Positions 55,077 through 61,959 of a stretch of DNA of 64,000 nucleotides are shown here, piece by piece. The notes below the pieces were generated by a model that saw nothing but the letters and a program-made list of their open reading frames with translations, was not told the origin of the DNA and made no database searches. The position numbers and the translations under genes are program-made. The first letter of the stretch is position 1, and the number at the start of each line of letters is the position of its first letter. The stretch lies in NCBI GenBank assembly GCA_947631505.1, contig CANRLR010000001.1, forward strand, positions 160,433 through 224,432, written 5' to 3'. The stretch is from an uncultured Lachnospiraceae bacterium. GTDB lineage: Bacteria > Bacillota > Clostridia > Lachnospirales > Lachnospiraceae.

Positions 55077-56440
55077 ACTGCTGTCTCCTTTTCATGATCC
55101 GTATCATCCGTTAAAATCAGAGGCTTCTTCCCCGTTACAGAATCCGGTAATATTTCCTTTACAAAACATATATAAAACTGTACATAAAACAGCTTTTTCT
55201 CCGTAAGAACTTTTTCCATCTGTTTTTGTAACTCCATTTGCACCGCCTCACGTCTCGTTTCATCCGGCACCTCCGCCAGAATTTCAAATACGGCACGATC
55301 CACCTTACGGAACTGATAATCTCTAAGTCCTTTGATACAAAATCCCTCAACCGCTAACGGATGTAGAAAATCCCGGTTTCCGGTCCCATCCTCAAACCAG
55401 AGCATATCCTCATCACGCCCAAGCACAATCTCTGCCCTGCTAAACGGACTGCCGGCAAGCGGTTCTTTTAAGACCAGATGGTCAGAAATCCGGTAACGGA
55501 TCAATGGCTGTACAAAATTATAAAGTGATGTCAGATACATACTGCCATCCTCCACCTCAATTACATTCATGTCATCAAAAAGAACCATTCCACCTTCCCA
55601 TCCGGTCTCCACGCCAATGGCAAGAGATTCACTTGCCCCATAAAAGTTGACGACCTCTGTATGGAAAACGGTTTCCAGAAAACGCCGCAATCCCGATCCA
55701 AGCGGTTCCCCGCAGGAGATTACCCGAATCAAATCCATTGCAAGCTCTCCACGTTCTACCATCTCCCCTAAAATTTTAATGGCAGACGGATAACCGATAA
55801 TCATGTTCGGTCTGAAAGTCCGGATGTCATCTACCCATCTTGATAAAGGTGTGTTGATATCCAGGTACATCTGCTCAGCACCTACCCCACAGATTCCATC
55901 TCCCACCGCCATTGCCCCACCATAGCGCCCTGTTGTGGCAGCGATATAGACAATCCGGGGCTTTCCTGCCAGCAGTTTTACAATCTGCGGCATGGACATA
56001 TTCCATAAAGCACCTCGTATAATCCCAAGCAGCATCTGATTCCATGCCATTTCATCATAGACAAAATACCCCGGCTCTCCCGTACTGCCGGATGAGTGAA
56101 CCACATGATAATTTCGGAATGTTCTTTCCCCACTATCAGCCTCTCTGTCAAACTGCCGCAATTCTTCCTGTTTTAAATCCGGCACCGTAACCAGTTCTTC
56201 AAAATGTTCCATCAGTATGTTTTTATCAATGACCGGGAACGCAGAGAGAGGAAGCGTGGAAAGCTGTTCTTCCGTAATTCCGGCACGTTCAAAAGCATTT
56301 CTGTAAAATGAAGAATGTTCCCATGCAAAATGGAGCATTTCCCGGAGTTTCTTATTCTGAAGCTGTCTCATCTGCTCCACGGACTTTTTTTCATTCCGTT
56401 TTAATCCGTACAAATCAAACAGTACCTTCGCATAATTCAT
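55073..56440 (-). CDS. Phenylacetate-CoA ligase / coenzyme F390 synthetase-like adenylating enzyme
   Basis: A 455-aa ANL-superfamily protein. The N terminus (LRNKKLREMLHFAWEHSSFYRNAF-type) is PaaK/F390-like. The nucleotide P-loop is VHSSGSTGEPGYF, the A5 motif VNFYGASESLAIG, and the C terminus has LPDSVTGKKP with the catalytic A10 lysine. It should adenylate a carboxylic acid and may pass it to CoA or an amine. The substrate is unknown. It follows the C45 hydrolase by 19 bases and overlaps the ABC ATPase by four. Confidence 0.88.
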   Translation of the reverse strand: MNYAKVLFDLYGLKRNEKKSVEQMRQLQNKKLREMLHFAWEHSSFYRNAFERAGITEEQLSTLPLSAFPVIDKNILMEHFEELVTVPDLKQEELRQFDREADSGERTFRNYHVVHSSGSTGEPGYFVYDEMAWNQMLLGIIRGALWNMSMPQIVKLLAGKPRIVYIAATTGRYGGAMAVGDGICGVGAEQMYLDINTPLSRWVDDIRTFRPNMIIGYPSAIKILGEMVERGELAMDLIRVISCGEPLGSGLRRFLETVFHTEVVNFYGASESLAIGVETGWEGGMVLFDDMNVIEVEDGSMYLTSLYNFVQPLIRYRISDHLVLKEPLAGSPFSRAEIVLGRDEDMLWFEDGTGNRDFLHPLAVEGFCIKGLRDYQFRKVDRAVFEILAEVPDETRREAVQMELQKQMEKVLTEKKLFYVQFYICFVKEILPDSVTGKKPLILTDDTDHEKETAV

Positions 56441-56459
56441 AAATCTACTGCTCCTTTCC

Positions 56460-57560
56460 TCAATCTATTGTAAAAACATAGCCGTCCTTATAATTCTCAC
56501 GGTGGTAATACGTTGCCTTTCTCTCTGTCTGGTTAAAGACAATACTCCATTCCGTAGATTCGAACTCTCCGAAATTTCCTTTGCTTACGCTGCTCAGTGC
56601 ATCCCGTACATCCGACACACTCATTGTCTCATTCTGTTTCAGCTGTTCCATCAGCATGTCATAACGGGTGTGGGACTGTCTGGTTCCGATTCCATGCTTT
56701 TCTCCCTCTGCCAGATAAAAGTTTGTCAGAACCGGTGTCTCTGTCACCACCATTTCATTATTCACATACTCAACTGCCACACTCTTTCCGGTGGTATCTG
56801 CCAGAGCAAAATGAACCATCATTCCCATTGACGCATGCATATCATATTCCCCAAGCAGCTTAAGCGCCTCCTCCACCGTTGCCGCCCTGTCAAGCAGTAA
56901 ACGGATTGCCGTCGTTGTCGTAATATCCGGTTTCTCTGTGTTCTGTTCAATGGAGGCTGAATCCTGAATCATGTTGACCGATACCGCAAGTCCTTTTTCA
57001 TTCATTCCATCCAACGGGGCATACAGCGCAGCCATTGTCTTTATTTCATCCTTTTTCAGTGCCCTGCCATCTAGACCGTCCTGACTGATAAAATCCACAT
57101 TCACGGTAGAGAGGGAAGCATACCCGCTTTCGGGATATGAAAGGACTACCATCGCCTCACAATAATCCCAGTCAAAATTCCGCCCGAACAATGTCCCGCC
57201 TTTGGCATCTTTTACCGCAACCGTACTACAGCCAAAAATGTTCCCAAAAAATCCTAAATTTGCACCAGAAAGCAGCTTCCCGCTCAAAAAGTCAATCACT
57301 TCCTCATCCGAAGAGGCACCACCTTCCGATAGGAACTGACCAAATCCATAGTCGCCTTCGTAACGGACAACAGAAAACCCTTCCTCCAGCTCCCTGATTT
57401 CATCCGTGGGCGTAATCACTGTTCCCGCTTCCTCTGTTTCATTTGTTTCTGTATTTTTCACGCTCTTCCCATCCTTCCCCGTTCCTTTATCTTCCGTACC
57501 ACATCCGGTCAGCGATAAGACAAACAGAACAATTAAGGCAAACAATACATACTTTCGCAT
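56460..57560 (-). CDS. Secreted C45-family Ntn hydrolase (acyl-amide hydrolase) lipoprotein
   Basis: 366 aa. Residues 1-20 are a lipoprotein signal (VLSLTGC, Cys20), 21-60 a polar linker. The catalytic Cys111 in FGCSTVAVKD is followed by R127-N128 and D130 in LFGRNFDWDY, the pattern of linear-amide C-N hydrolases (choloylglycine hydrolase, penicillin acylase-like C45). Ntn hydrolases cut themselves before the Cys, here after Gly110. GMNEKGLAVSVN and IVFNQTERKATYY are later family stretches. Start set at MRKYVLFALI, after GGAGG; the open frame reads farther upstream without reason. First gene of the operon behind P1. Confidence 0.87.
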   Translation of the reverse strand: MRKYVLFALIVLFVLSLTGCGTEDKGTGKDGKSVKNTETNETEEAGTVITPTDEIRELEEGFSVVRYEGDYGFGQFLSEGGASSDEEVIDFLSGKLLSGANLGFFGNIFGCSTVAVKDAKGGTLFGRNFDWDYCEAMVVLSYPESGYASLSTVNVDFISQDGLDGRALKKDEIKTMAALYAPLDGMNEKGLAVSVNMIQDSASIEQNTEKPDITTTTAIRLLLDRAATVEEALKLLGEYDMHASMGMMVHFALADTTGKSVAVEYVNNEMVVTETPVLTNFYLAEGEKHGIGTRQSHTRYDMLMEQLKQNETMSVSDVRDALSSVSKGNFGEFESTEWSIVFNQTERKATYYHRENYKDGYVFTID

Positions 57561-57591
57561 GGCAATCCTCCTCTTCCTTTTCTTTAATCCC

Positions 57592-57620
57592 AATATAACA
57601 CCTAGAAATAGAAATAACAA
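57592..57620 (-). promoter_or_regulatory. LysR-dependent promoter P1 of the C45 hydrolase operon
   Basis: Minus strand TTGTTA, 17 bases, TATATT. The -35 lies in the proximal dyad ATAA-N7-TTAT. It starts about 30 bases before the C45 hydrolase start codon. Confidence 0.8.
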
Positions 57621-57658
57621 ATACTTATATTTTATGCATTTGTATAGTTGAAACCTAT
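57614..57658 (-). promoter_or_regulatory. Paired LysR-type operators of P1
   Basis: ATAA-CAAATAC-TTAT (57614-57628) and ATAG-TTGAAAC-CTAT (57644-57658), both T-N11-A, starts 30 bp apart, same order as P2. This is the classical pair of an activation and a recruitment site for a LysR tetramer, lying between the regulator gene and its operon. Confidence 0.75.
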
Positions 57659-57676
57659 CCATGTTCATGTTATACT
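57648..57676 (+). promoter_or_regulatory. Promoter of the LysR gene, -35 inside the distal operator
   Basis: TTGAAA, 17 bases, TATACT. The -35 box lies within the ATAG-N7-CTAT dyad, so binding of the regulator there should repress its own gene. Confidence 0.65.
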
Positions 57677-57769
57677 TATAAAAAAGCGTTGTGAAAAGCC
57701 AAACTTCGCTCCGCACAGGACGGACTTTCTCATAAGAAAAAACTGTCAGACTGAAAGGAAATATCTTAT

Positions 57770-58663
57770 ATGGAATTGCGTGTACTTCAATATTTCCTTG
57801 CGATAGCAAGGGAACAGAGTATTGTCCGGGCAGCAGAATCCCTGCATCTTTCACAGCCTACTCTTTCCACACAGATAAAAGGACTGGAAGAAGAATTAGG
57901 GAAACAGCTTTTAATCCGTGGAACAAAAGGCTCAAGAAAAATCACCCTCACAGAAGAAGGAATGATTCTGCGAAAACGGGCTGAAGAAATCCTAAATCTG
58001 GTACAAAAAACAGAGAAAGAAATCACCCTATCCGATCAGGTCGTAGTAGGGGATGTTTATATTGGGACAGGGGAAACCGATGCAGTCCGCCTGATTGCCA
58101 AGACTGCCCGAAATTTATACGAAACATATCCGGGCATTCATTACCATATTGCGAGTGGAAATGCAAGATTTGTATTAGATCAGTTAGAGAAAGGGTTAAT
58201 TGATTTTGGCATTATATTCGGCTCTGTAGACCAGACCAAATATAATTCGATTAAACTCCCTTATAAAGACATTTGGGGAATCCTGATGAGACAGGATGCA
58301 CCTCTTGCCGGAAAAACTTCCATTACACCAGAGGATTTGTGGGACAAGCCGCTGATCATATCGCAGCAGGAAGATGGCAACAAGGAATTGACAGAATGGA
58401 TACAGCGTGAAATATCCGAACTTGAAATTGTTGCAACATATAACCTTCTTTTTAATGCCTCTCTTATGGTAGAGGAGGGTTTGGGATATGCCATCGGTTT
58501 TGATAAAATCATCAATACTTCCGGCAACAGCAGACTCTGCTTCCGCCCTTTGTCACCGAAAAGGGCGGATGGCATGAGTATTGTGTGGAAAAAGTATCAG
58601 GTATTTTCAAAGGCATGTGAAAAATTCATGATGGAATTGAAGGAGATACTGGATAAGGAGTAA
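57770..58663 (+). CDS. LysR-type transcription regulator
   Basis: A 297-aa LTTR. The N-terminal winged helix is ELRVLQYFLAIAREQSIVRAAESLHLSQPTLSTQIKGLEEELGKQLL (pattern, in part) and the rest is a type-2 periplasmic binding fold effector domain. It is divergent from the C45 hydrolase operon and convergent with the CMD-cupin gene. The paired operators at 57614-57658 and 51879-51923 are its likely targets. Start follows AAAGGA. Confidence 0.93.
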   Translation: MELRVLQYFLAIAREQSIVRAAESLHLSQPTLSTQIKGLEEELGKQLLIRGTKGSRKITLTEEGMILRKRAEEILNLVQKTEKEITLSDQVVVGDVYIGTGETDAVRLIAKTARNLYETYPGIHYHIASGNARFVLDQLEKGLIDFGIIFGSVDQTKYNSIKLPYKDIWGILMRQDAPLAGKTSITPEDLWDKPLIISQQEDGNKELTEWIQREISELEIVATYNLLFNASLMVEEGLGYAIGFDKIINTSGNSRLCFRPLSPKRADGMSIVWKKYQVFSKACEKFMMELKEILDKE

Positions 58664-58720
58664 AGGAGATATTCGTTGCTTCATTGGAATAAAATCCACT
58701 TTTTCATCCCATCATCTCCT

Positions 58721-59488
58721 CTACCTCAACAGAGAATACACCTCATCCGTGACAGGCTCCAGCCACTCATTAGATGCATTCTCTCCGGGAACCTCCACTG
58801 CCAGATGAGAAAACCAGCTATCCGGTGCGGCACCATGCCAGTGCTTAACTCCGGTTTTGATATTGATTACATCCCCCGGACGAAGCTCCTGTGCTTCTTC
58901 TCCTTCCTCCTGATAATATCCACGCCCTGCGACACAGATTAAAATCTGTCCGCTGCCTTTATCCGCATGATGGATGTGCCAGTTATTACGGCAGCCCGGC
59001 TCAAAGGTCACATTGAAAATACCAACCTGCTCATTAGAAACCGGGGCAAGATAACTCTGACCGGTAAAATACTGTGCAAACCCATCATTTGGCTCACCGA
59101 TTGGGAACACCATGGCATTTTCATGCTCTGCTCTTGCACTGCTTTTCTCTATGCTGCCACCCGTTTCTTCTGCCCACACTTCTTTTGCCATATTAAATAC
59201 AGCCCATCCCTTCGGCCATCCTGCATAGAACGCCACATGGGTAATAACTGCCGCAATTTCCTTTTTTGATACACCTGCGTTTTTAGCATTTTCCAGATGA
59301 TACTTTAAGGAAGAATCCGTTACACCAGAAGACATCAGTGCAACCACTGTAATGATACAGCGGGTTTTATGGTCAATATCCTGATTATTCCAGTTCTCTC
59401 CAAACAGCACATCATCATTGTAATGTGCAAACTCCGGTGCAAATTCTCCCAATGCATTTCTTCCTGCATTCTGTACAATTTTCTCCAT
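58721..59488 (-). CDS. Carboxymuconolactone decarboxylase-like domain fused to cupin
   Basis: 255 aa in two parts. Residues 5-105 are an AhpD/CMD-like helical domain (NQDIDHKTRCIITVVALMSSG and KKEIAAVITHVAFYAGWPKGW), without the CxxC or CxxxH redox cysteines of AhpD. Residues about 130-250 are a cupin with metal ligands WHIHHADKGSGQILI and GDVINIKTGVKHWHG; the usual Glu of motif 1 is Gln. Such fusions occur in Lachnospiraceae redox clusters; activity unknown. Start set at MEKIVQNAG, after AAGGAGG. Confidence 0.87.
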   Translation of the reverse strand: MEKIVQNAGRNALGEFAPEFAHYNDDVLFGENWNNQDIDHKTRCIITVVALMSSGVTDSSLKYHLENAKNAGVSKKEIAAVITHVAFYAGWPKGWAVFNMAKEVWAEETGGSIEKSSARAEHENAMVFPIGEPNDGFAQYFTGQSYLAPVSNEQVGIFNVTFEPGCRNNWHIHHADKGSGQILICVAGRGYYQEEGEEAQELRPGDVINIKTGVKHWHGAAPDSWFSHLAVEVPGENASNEWLEPVTDEVYSLLR

Positions 59489-59583
59489 GTTCTTATCCTC
59501 CTTATGATTCATTCTGCAATTTAAAAGTTTCAATTCCGTTTTTTTATGCTGCTTTATTCATAGTTCACCTGACACAATCTAAT

Positions 59584-59688
59584 CTATACAATATTTCCTG
59601 GTTTCACAACCTGAACCAGTCCCTCCATAATTTCCTCCATCGGCGTATGGTAATCCCACATATGATAAATATAGAGGTCCACATATTC
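59584..59688 (-). pseudogene. Fragment of an aldo/keto reductase gene
   Basis: A 34-codon stop-bounded frame reads EYVDLYIYHMWDYHTPMEEI followed by MEGLVQVVKPGNIV. This is the (T/D)YVDLYxxHxxDxxTPxEExMExL segment conserved in aldo/keto reductases, including the region after the catalytic Lys. The rest of a roughly 300-aa gene is absent. It lies between the CMD-cupin and flavodoxin genes. Confidence 0.75.
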
Positions 59689-59721
59689 CTAATTTAACAT
59701 ATTCCACTTTTTCACTCTCCC

Positions 59722-60204
59722 TCAAAGTACCGTTTCCAACCACTTTTTCAAGTCGGCCGCACTACTATTCCCATTTAGCAGTTTACCTTCCACAATCATG
59801 GTATCTGCCGCAACAGAACCTTTCAGTCCATCCACAGTTTTCCCAAATCCACTGCCGCCAGAAGTAGCAAACAGTACAATCTTCTTCCCCGAAAAATCAT
59901 AGCTCTCCAGAAAGCTGTTGATAATGGTCGGTGCCACATACCACCAGATGGGAAAGCACAGCAGGATCGTATCATAATCAATGATGCCCGCATCCTGATC
60001 CGCCAGTGCCGGACGGCTTGATTTGTCGTTCATTTCAACAGAACTGCGGGATTTTTTATCCATCCAGTTCAAATCCGCTTTTGTATAAGGCACTTCCGGC
60101 TTAATCTCATACAAGTCTGCCCCTGCCGCCTGTGCCAGATTTTTTGCAACACCTGCAGTCGTTCCGCTGGCACTGAAATATGCTACTAATAATTTTTTAC
60201 TCAT
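59722..60204 (-). CDS. Flavodoxin family protein
   Basis: A 160-aa flavodoxin-like protein: FMN phosphate loop FSASGTTAGVAKNLAQ, then the LLCFPIWWYVAPTIINSFLES loop and LFATSGGSGFGKT for the isoalloxazine ring. It is of the size of long-chain flavodoxins (about 160-170 aa). Probably a single-electron carrier or quinone reductase. Start follows AAGGAG. It is downstream of TetR in one transcript. Confidence 0.92.
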   Translation of the reverse strand: MSKKLLVAYFSASGTTAGVAKNLAQAAGADLYEIKPEVPYTKADLNWMDKKSRSSVEMNDKSSRPALADQDAGIIDYDTILLCFPIWWYVAPTIINSFLESYDFSGKKIVLFATSGGSGFGKTVDGLKGSVAADTMIVEGKLLNGNSSAADLKKWLETVL

Positions 60205-60219
60205 AGCTTATACACTCCT

Positions 60220-60333
60220 TTACAAAGATTTTCCAAGTTGATACGCTTCTTCCATATAGCTGCTTTGCCCTGTCACAGACGGAGAACTGCAGCCTTTTCC
60301 AATGTCAATTCCAATTTCACATTCCACGCCCCT
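60220..60333 (-). pseudogene. C-terminal fragment of an NADPH-dependent FMN reductase/flavodoxin-like gene
   Basis: A stop-bounded frame of 37 codons contains IDIGKGCSSPSVTGQSSYME followed by EAYQLGKSL and TAA. The end EAYQLGKSL resembles the closing helix of FMN reductase-type flavodoxins. A TAA stands just before the fragment, so it has no start. Its N-terminal counterpart may be the fragment at 61064-61285, now separated by the TetR gene. Confidence 0.55.
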
Positions 60334-60339
60334 TTATAT

Positions 60340-60963
60340 TCATGCGTTTAGTAGTTTTTTCACACAATGAAAAGTAATCTCATAAATCGTCATGAATACA
60401 TAATTCACTTCTGCTTCTTCCATCGCCACTCTCTGTTTCTCAGTCACCACTGTATAGGGATAAATCCCAAACATAAACGGAAAAAAGGTATAGATAAAAT
60501 CCTGTTTTTCCAAAACAGACATAGTAGGAAAATACTTATCCAGCCCATACATAACGGTGCGGATAGACTCCCCATACACCACTTTAAACGATTTCAGATG
60601 TTCTGGGCGGCTGCCTGTTTCCATATCATAGTGGTTCATGGACATGATTTTCAATAGCTGTGCCCGCTCCTCCAGAGAATGGGCAAGCATGTCAGCAAAT
60701 TCATCCTCCGTCATGGTTTCGTGTTGTTCCATTACCTGTTTTAATGCAGCTACCCAAAGTTCATATTCCCGTTTCAGCAGAGCCAGAAAGATTTCTTCCT
60801 TTGTCTGAAAATAATTGTAGATAGATGTTCTGGTAAAACTTGTGGCATTTCCAATCTCTTTGATTGTGATTTCCTTAAAACTCATGGTCCGGTATAGCTT
60901 TTCACAGGCATTGATAATTTCCTCTCTCCGGGCATTTGTCAATTCTGGCGATCCTTTTGGCAT
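60340..60963 (-). CDS. TetR family repressor
   Basis: 207 aa. The HTH is NARREEIINACEKLYRTMSFKEITIKEIG followed by TSFTRTSIYNYFQTKEEIFLALL (pattern, in part); the rest is a helical ligand domain. It is the first gene after the promoter at 61025-61053, which carries two 13-bp palindromes, so it should be autoregulated. Genes downstream (flavodoxin, CMD-cupin) are likely in the same unit. Start after GGAGG. Confidence 0.93.
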   Translation of the reverse strand: MPKGSPELTNARREEIINACEKLYRTMSFKEITIKEIGNATSFTRTSIYNYFQTKEEIFLALLKREYELWVAALKQVMEQHETMTEDEFADMLAHSLEERAQLLKIMSMNHYDMETGSRPEHLKSFKVVYGESIRTVMYGLDKYFPTMSVLEKQDFIYTFFPFMFGIYPYTVVTEKQRVAMEEAEVNYVFMTIYEITFHCVKKLLNA

Positions 60964-61006
60964 ACTACACCTCCTACTATTGCTTTACTCTTTCCAAACT
61001 CTATTC

Positions 61007-61052
61007 TGACATCGTGTCACTTTCATTATACTTGTATTCTGACACTGCGTCA
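61007..61052. promoter_or_regulatory. Two tandem TetR-type operators
   Basis: TGACATCGTGTCA (61007-61019) and TGACACTGCGTCA (61040-61052), each preceded by TATTC on the plus strand; centres 33 bp apart, about three helical turns. One lies over the -35 box and one downstream of the -10 box. Confidence 0.75.
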
Positions 61053-61053
61053 A
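61025..61053 (-). promoter_or_regulatory. Promoter of the TetR gene
   Basis: Minus strand TTGACG, 17 bases, TATAAT, flanked and overlapped by the two TetR-type operators. Confidence 0.85.
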
Positions 61054-61063
61054 TATCTTTTTT

Positions 61064-61285
61064 CTAAAAATCTATGTATTTTAGACTGGTACATACAAAA
61101 AACACCAGAATCCCTGCCTTCTGTCCGCCATAAGCAAAACAAGCCTTACATGGCTCAATAATCTGGTCTGAAAACTACACCATTTCTGTTTCGATTCTTT
61201 CCTGATTTAGTTCTTCAAATACTGTATTGATTAGAATTGCTGTGTTTCCATCCATTCTGGCACTACCATTGATACCGATTAATTT
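61064..61285 (-). pseudogene. N-terminal fragment of an NADPH-dependent FMN reductase gene, with internal stop
   Basis: The frame reads KLIGINGSARMDGNTAILIN and TVFEELNQEGIETEMV, then TAG at 61175-61177, then FSDQIIEPCKACFAYGGQKA before losing the family pattern. GSxRxDGNTxxL is the FMN phosphate loop of flavodoxin-fold FMN reductases, and IEPCKACFAxGG is a typical later stretch. There is no start codon (GAG stands where ATG is expected) and the C-terminal half is missing. Confidence 0.75.
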
Positions 61286-61289
61286 CTCT

Positions 61290-61886
61290 TTACTTTCCTT
61301 CACCTTTTTTCTCCATTATTTCCTGTTTCGGAATGTCTTTTATTACCTTTGCCGGAACACCGCCTGCCACTGTCAAAGGTGGAATATCCTTTGTGACTAC
61401 TGCACCTGCTGCCACCACTGCCCATTCACCTATAGAAACACCGGGCAGGATAATTGCGTTTGAGCCAATCCATACATGATTCCCGATTTTTATCGGTGCA
61501 TAATGATTTTTCCGGTTCTCCATCGGACATAAATCATGGTTGATTGTCGCAAGCACTACATTATGTCCGATCATAGAACCATCCCCAATCACAATCCCAC
61601 CCTGATCCTGAAAATGGCACCCGGAATTGATAAATACATCCCTGCCTATAGTGATATTTTTTCCAAAATCAGTATAAAACGGTGGGAACAGACGGAAGGA
61701 ATCATCCATCTCCTTCCCCGTCAGCCTACCCATGATTTCCCTGATTTCCTCCGGTGTATGATAGACAGTATTCAACTCCATCCCAATACGTATTGCCTCT
61801 TGAAACAACATATCAGCATATCTGTCACGCTCTCTATTTCCCACAGCATCCTCACGGAAACCAGCAATTACATCCTCTATTGTCAA
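61290..61886 (-). CDS. Hexapeptide-repeat sugar O-acetyltransferase (maltose/galactoside type)
   Basis: A 198-aa acetyl-CoA-dependent acetyltransferase. The N-terminal helical cap ([25 protein letters not shown]) precedes left-handed beta-helix hexapeptides ([64 protein letters not shown]), with the catalytic His in TINHDL. It resembles LacA/Maa. The start codon is TTG, eight bases after GGAGG. The FMN reductase remnant begins right after its stop. Confidence 0.9.
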   Translation of the reverse strand: MTIEDVIAGFREDAVGNRERDRYADMLFQEAIRIGMELNTVYHTPEEIREIMGRLTGKEMDDSFRLFPPFYTDFGKNITIGRDVFINSGCHFQDQGGIVIGDGSMIGHNVVLATINHDLCPMENRKNHYAPIKIGNHVWIGSNAIILPGVSIGEWAVVAAGAVVTKDIPPLTVAGGVPAKVIKDIPKQEIMEKKGEGK

Positions 61887-61959
61887 ACCTACCGCCTCCT
61901 ATTTTTTGGCTAATCCAAAACATTTCCTAATACAATCTTCTATCCTCTGGCAGCAAAAA

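Noticed and set aside
61227..61463. Plus-strand 78-codon hydrophobic frame
   Set aside because: Antisense to the hexapeptide acetyltransferase and the FMN reductase relic; no ribosome binding site.
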